A DNA stretch of 64,000 bases, taken from the NCBI GenBank assembly GCA_020632995.1, contig JACKEN010000001.1, forward strand, positions 962,001-1,026,000, read 5' to 3'. Source of the DNA: Deltaproteobacteria bacterium (GTDB taxonomy: Bacteria > Myxococcota > Kuafuiibacteriia > Kuafuiibacteriales > Kuafuiibacteriaceae). Shown here one piece after another: positions 1-8,248 of the stretch. A program made the position numbers and the translations under genes. Numbering within the stretch: position 1 is the first letter of the stretch; each line of letters starts with the position of its first letter. The notes beneath the pieces were generated by a model. That model saw only the letters and a list, made by a program, of their open reading frames with translations, did not search any database and had not been told where the DNA came from.

Positions 1-1834
1 CTCCGGCAGCTCGGCCGAGCTCGTGGTGGAGTGGGCCAGCGTGAGGTACTACACCGGCGCCTCCGACACCTTCTCGTTCCAGGTCCGGATCAGCGCCGAC
101 GGCGTCGTTCGCTACGCCTACGGGCCCCGCAATGTGCTGGAGGGGTGGGGCGGGGCGACGGTCGGGCTCGAGGATCCCGTCTCCTTCGTGGGGAGCCAGA
201 CCACCTGCACCCCGAGCTGCCTCCCGTCCGACGTGCCCCAGGGGACGGTCCTGACCTTCACCCCCCAGGCCACCCCCCAGAACCCGGACCTCGTGGTGAC
301 CGCGCTCGGCACGGTGCCGAGCACCCTGAACGCGGGGGACTCGGTGTTCCTGGACTTCGAGGTGGTGAACCAGGGGAGCGGGAGCGCCGGCGCCACCCGG
401 GTGGCGCTCATGGTGGGCCTGTCGTCGCCCCCGAGCGACTTCGAGATGGCGAGCGCCTCGGTCCCCGCCCTCACCGCGGGCAACGCGTACTCCGGCACGC
501 TGTCCTTCAGCGTCCCCGCGATCCCCGGCACGTACTTCGCGGCCCTGGTGGTGGATCCGTCGGGCGCGGTCTCCGAGACGTCGGAGTCGAACAACACCTA
601 CAGCCTCGGCCAGGTCAGCATCGTGGGCGGGGGCTCGGCGATCACCATCACGACGTCGTCCCTGCCCGGCGGCACCCTCGGCGTCCCCTATGACAGCCAG
701 CTCCAGCAGGTCGGGGGCAGCAGCCCGTCTTGGAACGTGATCAGCGGCAGCCTGCCGCCCGGGCTCTCCCTGAGCACCGGGGGGCGGATCACCGGCTCGC
801 CGACCACCGAGGGCCAGTACTTCTTCGTGGTGGAGGCGAGCGAGGCCGGCCTGACCCCGGACGGGGCGGAGCTGTCCATCAACGTGGTCAACGGCGGCAC
901 CGGGACGATCACCGTGCAGCCGACCACCCTGCCCGCGGCCACGGTCGGGGCGCCCTACAGCGCCAGCGTCTCCGCCAGCGGCGGGGTGGCGCCCTACGCG
1001 TTCCAGATCATCTCGGGGCGACCCGACTGGCTCTCGCTGGACAGCCAGGGGAACCTGAGCGGCACGCCCGACGCGGCGGGGCAGCACCAGCTCACGGTCT
1101 CGGTGTTCGACGCCGAGTTCACCGACTCCATCGCGATCCTGACCCTCGACGTGGTGACCGCGGGCCCCCTCGACCTCGTGGCCTCGATCCCGGCCGGCGT
1201 CGCCCAGCGCTACTACGATCAGCGGGTGGTGCAGGGCGGGCGGCCGCCGTACCAGGTCACCGTCGTCGACGGGAGCTTCCCCAACGACCTCGCGATCAAC
1301 GCGGAGGGTTACCTGCGCGGCACCCCGTCCAGCTCGGGCAGCTGGCAGGTCACGGTGCAGATCAGCGACTCGGCCGGCGCGACCGCGGCGGGGCAGGTCA
1401 TCCTGCGGGTCACCGAGCTGCGGGAGCTGAGCATCACGTTCTCGGAGCTCGGGGTGAACCTACGCTCCGACGTGAACGTGGAGCTGACCGCCGAGGGCGG
1501 GGTGGCGCCGTACACCTGGTCCATCGTGCAGGGCGCCTTGCAGTCCGGCCTCACCCTGGTCCCCGAGGGGCGCCTGATGGGCCGGGTGGAGGAGGCGTCG
1601 ACCGCCACCGTCACCTTCTCGGTCCGTGACAGCGACGGCACCACCGCCACCCGCGAGGTGCAGGTCGTGGCTCGGGGCTACCGCGGGGGTGGGGGCACCA
1701 CCGGCGGCGGCAGCAGCCGCGGCGGGTGTGCCTGCCTGCGGCCCCGGGATGAGCCGTGGCTCAGCGTCCTGATGGCGGCTGGGCTCCTCGTCCTCTGGCG
1801 ACGCCGCCGCGGGTTTGGTAGCAACGCGGCGTGA
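1..1834 (+). CDS. Secreted Ig/CARDB repeat protein with MYXO-CTERM tail (5' end outside window)
   Basis: The frame is open from the first bases, so the start lies upstream. The visible ~610 residues contain a CARDB-like segment (about residues 87-200 of the visible part, with the typical SETSESNNTYS end), then at least four putative-Ig (He_PIG-like) repeats recognised by recurring LPPGLSL, G.I.GSPT and GG.APY motifs. The C-terminus is a glycine-rich linker, a GCAC cysteine motif, one hydrophobic helix and an RRRR stop: a MYXO-CTERM sorting signal, known to be processed for outer-surface anchoring in myxobacteria. The stop overlaps the pyk start by 4 bases. The role is probably a surface or secreted adhesin-like protein; no catalytic domain is visible in this part. 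Confidence 0.9.
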   Translation, partial: SGSSAELVVEWASVRYYTGASDTFSFQVRISADGVVRYAYGPRNVLEGWGGATVGLEDPVSFVGSQTTCTPSCLPSDVPQGTVLTFTPQATPQNPDLVVTALGTVPSTLNAGDSVFLDFEVVNQGSGSAGATRVALMVGLSSPPSDFEMASASVPALTAGNAYSGTLSFSVPAIPGTYFAALVVDPSGAVSETSESNNTYSLGQVSIVGGGSAITITTSSLPGGTLGVPYDSQLQQVGGSSPSWNVISGSLPPGLSLSTGGRITGSPTTEGQYFFVVEASEAGLTPDGAELSINVVNGGTGTITVQPTTLPAATVGAPYSASVSASGGVAPYAFQIISGRPDWLSLDSQGNLSGTPDAAGQHQLTVSVFDAEFTDSIAILTLDVVTAGPLDLVASIPAGVAQRYYDQRVVQGGRPPYQVTVVDGSFPNDLAINAEGYLRGTPSSSGSWQVTVQISDSAGATAAGQVILRVTELRELSITFSELGVNLRSDVNVELTAEGGVAPYTWSIVQGALQSGLTLVPEGRLMGRVEEASTATVTFSVRDSDGTTATREVQVVARGYRGGGGTTGGGSSRGGCACLRPRDEPWLSVLMAAGLLVLWRRRRGFGSNAA

Positions 1835-3270
1835 CCGCCGAGACCCAGCCCCGCCGCACCAAGATCATCTGCACGCTCGGGCCCGCCTCCAACGGCGACG
1901 ACCAGCTCGAGGCCCTCATCCGGGCGGGCATGGACGTGGCCCGCTTCAACTTCAGCCACGGCACCCACGAGGACCACCAGAAGGTCTACGACCGCCTCCG
2001 CGCGGCCGAGGGGCGGGCCAAGAAGCCGGTGGCGGTGCTGCAGGACCTGCAGGGGCCGAAGATCCGGCTCGGCAAGCTCGACGGGGTGGTGGAGCTCGAG
2101 CTGGGCGGCACGGTGGTGCTGTCGGCCAACAACGACTTCGTGGGCACCCGCCCGCGGATGCCCACCACCTACGAGCGCCTGGCCCGGGACGTGTCGGTGG
2201 GGGAGCGGATCCTGCTCGCCGACGGTCGGGTGGCGCTGCGCGTCCAGAGCATCGAGGTCAACGACGTCACCTGCAAGGTCGAGGTCCCCGGGGTGGTGAG
2301 CTCGAGCAAGGGCATCAACCTGCCGGGCTCGCGCCTCTCGGTGCCCTCGCTCACCGAGAAGGACCTCGCCGACCTCGAGTTCGGGCTGAAGATGGGGGTG
2401 GACTACGTGGCCCTGTCCTTCGTCCGCTCCTCGCTCGACGTGGACAACCTCCGAGAGCACATGCGGCGCCTCGGTCGAGTGGTGCCGATCATCTCGAAGA
2501 TCGAGAAGCCCGAGGCGGTGGAGCGCCTCGTGCCGATCGTCGAGGCGAGCGACGGGATCATGGTGGCCCGCGGCGACCTCGGGGTGGAGATGCCGCCCGA
2601 GCAGGTGCCGGGCATCCAGCGCCGCGCGCTGCGCCTGGCCCGACGCCACGGCAAGATCACCGTGGTCGCGACCCAGATGCTGATGAGCATGACCAAGCAC
2701 CCGCGGCCCACCCACGCCGAGGTGTCGGACGTGGCGAACGCGGTGTTCGACGGCACCGACGCGGTGATGCTCTCGGACGAGACCGCGGCCGGCGACTTCC
2801 CGGTGAAGGCGGTCGAGACCATGGCCGCCCTGGCCCACGCGGCCCAGGACGCCCCGGAGTGCTACGACGCCCCCGAGGTCGTGGAGGCGATCAGCGGCTC
2901 GCACGCCGGCGCCATCTGCCGCGCCGCGGTGCTCACCGCCTCCCAGCTCAAGGCCGACGCGATCGTCGGCTACACCCGCGGCGGCCTGGGCCCGCGCCTC
3001 ATCGCCCACTGGCGCCCCCAGTGCGAGATCCTGGGGTGCGCCACCACCGACTCCGAGGTGCGCAGGATGGCCTTCTATTGGGGGGTGCGGCCCCTGAAGA
3101 TCCCGCCCCCCGCGAGCGTGGAGGGCCTGGTCTCGGCGGTGGAGAACGCGACGGTGGACCAGGGGATCCTGCCCCACGGCGCCACGATCATCATCACGAG
3201 CAAGATGCCTTTCACCGAGGCGCAGCCGACCAACATGCTCAAGATCCACACCATCGAGCGGCGGCGCTGA
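1831..3270 (+). CDS. pyk: Pyruvate kinase
   Basis: 479 residues, a normal length. It converts phosphoenolpyruvate and ADP to pyruvate and ATP, the last step of glycolysis. Visible motifs: the N-terminal KIICTLGPAS and RFNFSHG nucleotide-binding loop, the active-site ISKIEKPEA lysine segment, the Mg-binding GDLGVE, and the helix with PRPTHAEVSDVANAV. The C-terminal allosteric domain is present. The start is GTG at 1831, giving a GTGA overlap with the upstream gene. There is no obvious Shine-Dalgarno, so translational coupling is possible although the two products are functionally unrelated. Confidence 0.95.
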   Translation: MTAETQPRRTKIICTLGPASNGDDQLEALIRAGMDVARFNFSHGTHEDHQKVYDRLRAAEGRAKKPVAVLQDLQGPKIRLGKLDGVVELELGGTVVLSANNDFVGTRPRMPTTYERLARDVSVGERILLADGRVALRVQSIEVNDVTCKVEVPGVVSSSKGINLPGSRLSVPSLTEKDLADLEFGLKMGVDYVALSFVRSSLDVDNLREHMRRLGRVVPIISKIEKPEAVERLVPIVEASDGIMVARGDLGVEMPPEQVPGIQRRALRLARRHGKITVVATQMLMSMTKHPRPTHAEVSDVANAVFDGTDAVMLSDETAAGDFPVKAVETMAALAHAAQDAPECYDAPEVVEAISGSHAGAICRAAVLTASQLKADAIVGYTRGGLGPRLIAHWRPQCEILGCATTDSEVRRMAFYWGVRPLKIPPPASVEGLVSAVENATVDQGILPHGATIIITSKMPFTEAQPTNMLKIHTIERRR

Positions 3271-4257
3271 TCACGGGCAGCCCTCACGCGAGAGCCACCA
3301 GCGGTAGCCGTTCGGGCGATGTGAGACGCCGAGCTCTGCGCACACCTCGGCGATGGCGTCGGGGGTGAAGAAGTAGTTCCTCAGCCCCGCGATGCGGCCA
3401 TCGTCGGTCTCGAAGCGGTTGATGGCTCTCACGTGCTCACCGTCCTCGTGGGCGTACCAGATGAGCGCCAGCGCCTCGTCGCGGTAGATGCGGGTCTCGG
3501 CCCGCGGGAACGTCGGGCGCGCGCCGCACACGAAGCGGGCCTCGATGCCCCCCAGGGTCGCCGCGTCGGCGAGGCGCTCGCTCCCGAAGAGCATGCCGCG
3601 GAGCATCTGCTCGCGGGTCTCGTCCGCTGCGTGGGAGGCGGTGGCGCCGACGACCTCGACGGCGGCGGAGTCGAGCAGGAGCGCGGCCAGCCCGTGGACG
3701 TCGTGGGCGTTGAAGGCGGCGCAGAACGCGTCCACGACGCCCCGGGCGGGCACGCGACCGGACTCGAGGTCGGGCTCGCGCAGCTTGCCGCGGCCTCGGT
3801 GCAAGGCGGCCTTCACCGCCCCGACGGTGGTGCCGAGGATGCCCGCGATGTCGGCGAGCGAGAAGTCGAAGGCGTCCTTCAGCACCACCGCCGCGCGCTC
3901 CTGGGGTGCGAGCTGCACGAGGAGCGTCCCCGCGGCCTCGCGCAGCTCGGCTGGCGGGCGCGTGACGTCTTCGAGCGGCTCGATGGCGAGCCGCGGTCGT
4001 CGCACCTGGTCGAGCCAGAGGTTCGACGCGACCCGGAACAGCCACGCGCGGGGGTTCGTCGGCGCCACCCCCATGCGCCCGAGGGTCGCGAACGCTCGGG
4101 CCATCGCGTCCTGGGCGAGATCCTCGGCGTCCCACGGCGAGCGCGTGAGGTGCCGGCAGTAGCGGAAGAGCTCGCCCCGGAGCGGCTCGTAGGTGTCGGC
4201 GAAGCGGTGCCAGGACCTTCGGAGGATGTCAGGGAGTTCGGGGTCGTCGGTGTTCAT
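3271..4257 (-). CDS. ECF sigma-70 family factor with C-terminal SnoaL-like domain
   Basis: 328 residues when started at the ATG at 4257. That start is chosen because the region-2 helix begins shortly after it; the longer frame upstream runs through the palindromic intergenic DNA. Region 2 (about residues 20-90) has the DAEDLAQDAMARAF core. Region 4 (about 120-180) has an HTH reading LADIAGILGTTVGAVKAALHRGRGKL. After region 4 comes a ~130-residue NTF2/SnoaL-like domain (DAFCAAFNAHDV... to ...INRFETDDGRI). This is the architecture of ECF41/ECF56-type factors, where the extra domain modulates activity in place of a separate anti-sigma factor. No anti-sigma gene is adjacent. The gene is divergent from the Rpn-family gene. 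Confidence 0.88.
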   Translation of the reverse strand: MNTDDPELPDILRRSWHRFADTYEPLRGELFRYCRHLTRSPWDAEDLAQDAMARAFATLGRMGVAPTNPRAWLFRVASNLWLDQVRRPRLAIEPLEDVTRPPAELREAAGTLLVQLAPQERAAVVLKDAFDFSLADIAGILGTTVGAVKAALHRGRGKLREPDLESGRVPARGVVDAFCAAFNAHDVHGLAALLLDSAAVEVVGATASHAADETREQMLRGMLFGSERLADAATLGGIEARFVCGARPTFPRAETRIYRDEALALIWYAHEDGEHVRAINRFETDDGRIAGLRNYFFTPDAIAEVCAELGVSHRPNGYRWWLSREGCP

Positions 4258-4344
4258 GCGGTGGAGACGAGCGAGACGGGGCAGAAGATACGTCGGGTTG
4301 GGGTGTTCTGCATGACTGGACAGCGGTACTGGCGTTCGCGCGTC

Positions 4345-4378
4345 CGTCCGAAATCCGGACGCGTCCGGATTTCGGACG
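4345..4378. promoter_or_regulatory. 34-bp perfect palindrome, candidate operator/enhancer
   Basis: A perfect dyad centred between 4361 and 4362, built from TCCGAAATCCGGA, a CGCG core and the mirror TCCGGATTTCGGA. It lies between the divergent ECF sigma gene and Rpn gene and has no T-tract, so a terminator is unlikely. Relative to the sigma-54-like promoter at 4408-4424 it sits at about -90 to -57, a typical place for an enhancer-binding-protein site. That role is inferred from position only. Confidence 0.6.
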
Positions 4379-4407
4379 CGCGGCAGGCTGAAGCGCGGAG
4401 CCTTGGG

Positions 4408-4424
4408 TTGGCACGGTCCTGGCA
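4408..4424 (+). promoter_or_regulatory. Sigma-54-like promoter (-24/-12)
   Basis: TTGGCACGGTCCTGGCA matches the sigma-54 consensus YTGGCACGrNNNTTGCW at all but one defined position. The invariant GG (4410-4411) and GC (4422-4423) are 10 bases apart, as required. The predicted start of transcription is near 4435, only about two bases before the GTG at 4437. That would give a nearly leaderless mRNA and explain the missing ribosome-binding site. Confidence 0.5.
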
Positions 4425-4436
4425 AAACACCTTGCC

Positions 4437-5450
4437 GTGGCGGGCAGCGACGACGATGAGGTGGGCACGCCCCACGACACGCTGTTCCACCACGCGTTCT
4501 CCGACCCCGCGGTGGCCCGGCTGGAGGTGGAGGCGGTCCTGCCGGCCGAGGTCTGCGCCCAGCTGGACCTCGGTCAGCTGCGGCCGGTGCCCAGTCGGAC
4601 GGTGAGCCCGCGCCTGAAGAACCTCGTCACCGACCTGATGTTCGAGGCGCCGATGCGGAGCGGCGAAGCGGCGTTCCTCTGGCTCCTGTTCGAGCACCAG
4701 TCTCAGGCGGAGTGGCTCATGGCCTTTCGAGTCCTGCGATACCAGGTGCACCGATGGTCGGTGTATCTGCGGAGCGCGGCCGGGAAGGCGCGAGGGCGCC
4801 TGCCGCTGATCATCCCGGTGGTCATCCTGCATGATCGGGAAGGGGGCAGGCCACCCGCGCGGCTGTCCGCGCTCTACGACGCCACGCCCGAGCAGCTGGC
4901 GTTGCTCCGGCCACTGCTGCCGGAGTCCACGTTCCTGCTGGACGACCTGATGGCCCAGTCCGAGGAGGCGCTGGCTCGACGCTCGACGTCCGCGGTGTAC
5001 ACGCTGACGTTGTGGCTGCTGCGGGCCCGGGGAGAGGCGCCGCCCGAGAGGCTCGAGGCGTACCGTGCGCAGTTCGCGCGCTTGGCGGCGGAAGGAAACC
5101 AGGAGACCGCGGAGGCGATGATGCGGTATGTTCTGAAGACGAGCCGGGAGGCGAACCCCGTGGCGCTCCAGGCGGCCCGGGCGGCGAGCCCGGCCCTGAC
5201 GGAGGGCGTGATGGGCATCTGGCACCAACGGATCGAGGAGGGCGTGGCCCGAGGTCGGGAAGAGGGTCGGGAAGAGGGCGTCGTACAGGGCCGAGAGGAG
5301 GTGCTCCTCGAGCAGCTGTCGGCCCGCTTCGGCGCGCTCCCGGGCGACCTCGAGGCCCGCGTGCACGGCGCCGATGTCGAGACCATCCGTCGCTGGGCGG
5401 TGCGCATCCTCTCCGCGCAGACCTTGGACGAGGTGTTCGAGGACGGCTGA
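4437..5450 (+). CDS. Rpn/YhgA-like recombination-promoting nuclease (PD-(D/E)XK)
   Basis: 337 residues. The N-terminus PHDTLFHHAFSDPAVARLEV and the fold that follows match the Rpn (YhgA-like, PF04754) family of PD-(D/E)XK nucleases linked to RecA-independent recombination. The expected catalytic residues are visible as TDLMF (Asp) followed by LFEHQSQ (E-x-Q). A charged REEGREEG helix precedes a C-terminal DUF4351-like domain (LSARFGALP...). These proteins are often annotated as transposases but usually carry no IS ends, and none are seen here. The GTG start at 4437 has no Shine-Dalgarno. A sigma-54-like promoter lies just upstream. Confidence 0.85.
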   Translation: MAGSDDDEVGTPHDTLFHHAFSDPAVARLEVEAVLPAEVCAQLDLGQLRPVPSRTVSPRLKNLVTDLMFEAPMRSGEAAFLWLLFEHQSQAEWLMAFRVLRYQVHRWSVYLRSAAGKARGRLPLIIPVVILHDREGGRPPARLSALYDATPEQLALLRPLLPESTFLLDDLMAQSEEALARRSTSAVYTLTLWLLRARGEAPPERLEAYRAQFARLAAEGNQETAEAMMRYVLKTSREANPVALQAARAASPALTEGVMGIWHQRIEEGVARGREEGREEGVVQGREEVLLEQLSARFGALPGDLEARVHGADVETIRRWAVRILSAQTLDEVFEDG

Positions 5451-5458
5451 GGCCGCGG

Positions 5459-6257
5459 ATGGGCCGGGGCGACGTGGCCGTGCAGGACTGCAGGTGGGAT
5501 CCTCGGACGCCGATCATGACGAACTGCTTCCTCACGTACGAGCACGAGTTCTCAGAGTTCGCAGTCGTCGACTGGGAGGACCGAGCCACTGTCGTTCCGT
5601 CGGGCCCCGGAGGTGCTCGGCCCAGGCAGGGGCTGGTCCTTCGAGTGGACCCAGACGAGGTCGTGGCCGTCCGCGTCACCGACGGCGCGCTTACGCCCGA
5701 CGAGGTCGACTACGCGGACTTCGTGCTCGGCCCCGCGGCCTTGGAGGTCCGAAGCGGCGCTTTTCGTGGGTGGTGCCAACCGCGAGGAGCATGTGCAAGA
5801 CGCAACGCGGATCCCGGTTCCGTGGCAGTTCTGCTTGGTCGCCATCTACCGGGTGAGGTGGCAAGACTCGCCCAGATGGTACGACGAGGACGGAGAGATG
5901 CTGGACTCCGTCCCCCCCGATCTCGTCGTCCACCTTGGGCAAGCGGCGTCGACTCAGGTGGAAGGACCAGCACGCTTCGACCGCGTTCCCTCTGAGGCCC
6001 CCTTCCTGTTTGCTTCAAGTCGGCGCGTCATCGGACCGCGAGTTGGAAGCCATATGCGCGTGCGCGTCTTTCAGGGGCCGCCCGGACATCTGTCCCTGCG
6101 GCCCCTTCAACCATTGGAGCTGTGTCGCGGGCGGCTGCGGGGGGCGCCGGATGTTCGCTGGCGGGACCGGCTCCTCGTTCACATCGTCGAGGTGGACGCC
6201 GATGCACGGACCTTCGTGGCCGAGCTCCTGGCTGTGCTCGAGCGCCGGCCCCTCTGA
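5459..6257 (+). pseudogene. Unknown protein, frameshifted near 5755-5762
   Basis: Two frames together make one plausible protein of about 245 residues. Frame one starts at ATG 5459 or 5516 (the latter reads MTNCFLTYEHEFSEFAVVDW) and runs through ALEVRSG. The reading then continues sensibly only one base over, as LFVGGANREEHVQDATRIP... to the stop at 6257. The junction is at CGGCGCTTTT, so a single-base indel, a sequencing error or programmed slippage could explain it. Composition on both sides is that of a real soluble acidic protein, rich in D, E, W and F. I do not recognise the family. It follows the Rpn gene by 8 bases or more on the same strand and may be co-transcribed. Confidence 0.5.
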
Positions 6258-6302
6258 TGGAGTAGGAATGCAGGAGGTGGTCTCGGCCGCCGAACTGTGC
6301 GT

Positions 6303-6316
6303 GCAAGGTATCCTGC
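6303..6316. repeat. GCARG-N4-CYTGC dispersed palindrome (GCAAG-GTAT-CCTGC)
   Basis: One of at least 32 copies of a 14-bp interrupted palindrome in this window. This copy is one of the few in non-coding DNA, in the 104-bp gap between the frameshifted gene and the convergent aminotransferase. Nothing else recognisable is in that gap. Confidence 0.5.
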
Positions 6317-6361
6317 GGAACGCACAGGCGGCGGTGAGGGGCTCGGAACCGCGAACCCGTC

Positions 6362-7558
6362 TCAGCGCAGCCGCTCGAACGCCTCCGCCATCCGGGTGAG
6401 GGCGCGGTCCAGGGTGTCCTCGTCCGTGGCGTACGAGAGGCGCACGTGGTTCGGCGCGCCGAAGGGGGCGCCGGGGACCACCACCACCGCGTACTGCTCG
6501 AGGAGGTAGTCCGAGAGGTCGTCGGCGTCCTTCACCACGGTGCCGTCGGGGCGAGCCTTGCCGAACAGGCCGCTCACGTCGGGGAAGGCGTAGAAGGCGC
6601 CGCGGGGGTCGAAGCAGGTGACACCCTTGAAGTGGCGGAGCTTGTCGACGATGAAGCGCCGGCGGCGGTCGAAGGCGGCGAGCATGCGCTCCACCGGACC
6701 CGGGTCGCCGGTGAGCGCGGCGACGCCGCCCATCTGGATGGGGGCGGAGGCGTTGCTGGTGGACTGCCCCTGGAGCATGTTCATCGCTGCGATCAGGGTC
6801 TTCGGGCCCACCGCCCAGCCGAGGCGTAGGCCGGTCATCGCGAAGGTCTTGGAGCACCCGTTCACCACCACGGTGCGGTCCTCGAGATCGGGGGCCACCT
6901 CCAGGAGTGAGATCTGCTCGGCGCCCTCGTAGAGGAACCGATCGTAGATCTCGTCCGAGATGATCACCGCGTTCGGGTAGCGGCGGAGCACCTCGGCCGT
7001 GGCCTCGAGGTCGGCGCGGCTGTAGACCCCGCCGGTGGGGTTCGAGGGGCTGTTCAGGATCACCAGCCGCGTCTTGTCGGTCATCGCGGCGTCGAGGACC
7101 TCGGGGCGAACCACGAAGCCGTCGTCCTGGGTGCCCACCGCGGTGACGGGGGTGGCCTCGGCGATCCGGATGATGTCCGGGTAGCTCACCCAGTAGGGCG
7201 CGAGCACCACCGCCTCGTCGCCGGGGTTCAACACCGCCATGGCCACGTTGAACACCGCCTGCTTGGCGCCCGCGGACACCACCACCTGGTTGCTCGCGAG
7301 GGAGAGGCCCTTATTCGCGTAGTGGGCCCGGATGACCTCGACCAGCTCGGGCAGGCCGCCCACCGGGGTGTAGCGGGTGTAGCCGTCGGTGAGGGCCTTG
7401 TGGATGGCCTCGATCACGTGGTCGGGGGGCGGGAAGTCGGGCTCGCCGGTGGTCAGGGACACCACGTCCCGGCCCTTCGCCTTCATGTCTCGGGCCTTCT
7501 GGGCCATGGCCAGGGTGGCCGAGGGCGCCACGGTGGAGAGGCGGTCCGCGAGCTTCAT
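6362..7558 (-). CDS. PLP-dependent aspartate/aromatic aminotransferase, class I
   Basis: 398 residues from the ATG at 7558. It is a fold-type I aminotransferase of the 1-gamma aspartate transaminase/prephenate transaminase group, transferring amino groups between aspartate or aromatic amino acids and 2-oxo acids in the cytoplasm. The PLP Schiff-base lysine is in NGCSKTFAMTGLRLGW. The NSPSNPTGG and SDEIYDRFLYEG cofactor-binding motifs and the C-terminal substrate Arg region (HVRLSYAT) are intact. The start was chosen because the usual MKLADRLS...PSATLAM N-terminus begins there. Exact substrate cannot be read from sequence. The upstream gap holds a hairpin-forming hexamer repeat. Confidence 0.93.
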   Translation of the reverse strand: MKLADRLSTVAPSATLAMAQKARDMKAKGRDVVSLTTGEPDFPPPDHVIEAIHKALTDGYTRYTPVGGLPELVEVIRAHYANKGLSLASNQVVVSAGAKQAVFNVAMAVLNPGDEAVVLAPYWVSYPDIIRIAEATPVTAVGTQDDGFVVRPEVLDAAMTDKTRLVILNSPSNPTGGVYSRADLEATAEVLRRYPNAVIISDEIYDRFLYEGAEQISLLEVAPDLEDRTVVVNGCSKTFAMTGLRLGWAVGPKTLIAAMNMLQGQSTSNASAPIQMGGVAALTGDPGPVERMLAAFDRRRRFIVDKLRHFKGVTCFDPRGAFYAFPDVSGLFGKARPDGTVVKDADDLSDYLLEQYAVVVVPGAPFGAPNHVRLSYATDEDTLDRALTRMAEAFERLR

Positions 7559-7614
7559 GGAGGGGTGATACGCTGTTGTCGGGGGGGAGTCCACGCCGGA
7601 GGGGAAGTGTCCGT

Positions 7615-7687
7615 CCACGGCCACGGCCACGATCACGGCCACGGTACCGGCCTCCGCCCTGCACCTCCGACGTGGTCGTGGTCGTGG
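7615..7687. repeat. Inverted hexamer repeats (CCACGG)n / (CGTGGT)n forming a long hairpin
   Basis: The 135-bp gap between rsmD and the aminotransferase contains a CCACGG-type tandem tract (7615-7646) and a complementary CGTGGT tract (7671-7690). The arms 7615-7631 and 7671-7687 can pair over 17 positions with two G-U wobbles in the plus-strand RNA. The structure begins just after the rsmD stop codon and may be its transcript end, although no T-run follows. Confidence 0.5.
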
Positions 7688-7693
7688 TCGAAG

Positions 7694-8248
7694 TCACTCC
7701 TCGGGCGCCGCGTACCAGCTCATGGCCGCCTCCCCGTGGCGTCGGCTCTTGGTCATCACCAGCCCCGCGGGTGCGGCGGGCGCCGGGTCGCTCCTGCGGT
7801 GCTCCAGCACCACCACGCCGCCGTCCGCCAACAGCCCCGCCGCCGCTGCCAGCACCGCTGGCAAGGCATCCTGCGCCAGGTCATAGGGCGGATCCGCGAA
7901 GATCAAGTCGAAGCGGGCGCCCTCCCGGGCGAGCGCGGCCAGGGCCGTCGCCACCGGCTGGGCCCGCACCACGAGCGCCGTGCCCGCGCCGAGGGCGGCG
8001 GCGTTCTCGGCCAGGGCGGCGAGGGCAGGGCGGGCCTTCTCGACGCACACCGCGGCCGCCGCGCCCCGGGAGAGCGCCTCCAGGGCCACCGCGCCGGTGC
8101 CCGCGTACAGGTCGAGCACCCGCCAGCCCTCCACGTCGAACAGGGCGTTGAACAGGGCCTCACGGGCCATGTCCGCGGTGGGCCGGGTGGCGGTCCCCCG
8201 CGGCGCGACCAGGCGGCGCCCGCCCCACCGGCCCCCGACGATCCTCAC
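7694..8248 (-). CDS. rsmD: 16S rRNA m2G966 methyltransferase
   Basis: 184 residues. It methylates N2 of G966 in 16S rRNA within the assembled 30S subunit. It starts MRIVGGRWGGRRLVAPRG, the standard RsmD N-terminus that contacts rRNA. It has the SAM-binding loop DLYAGTGAVALEALSRGA, the acidic VEK at motif II, and the catalytic N2-guanine signature DPPY (in FADPPYD). The GTG start overlaps the stop of the upstream nitrilase-family gene by 4 bases (GTGA), so the two are probably translationally coupled. Confidence 0.93.
   Translation of the reverse strand: MRIVGGRWGGRRLVAPRGTATRPTADMAREALFNALFDVEGWRVLDLYAGTGAVALEALSRGAAAAVCVEKARPALAALAENAAALGAGTALVVRAQPVATALAALAREGARFDLIFADPPYDLAQDALPAVLAAAAGLLADGGVVVLEHRRSDPAPAAPAGLVMTKSRRHGEAAMSWYAAPEE

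Noticed and set aside
4345..4378. Palindrome as a bidirectional terminator
   Set aside because: The flanking genes are divergent, so no transcripts end there, and there is no T-tract on either side.
4437..5450. Rpn-family gene as part of an insertion sequence
   Set aside because: No terminal inverted repeats or target duplications are visible around it, and the family usually acts as a nuclease without transposon ends.
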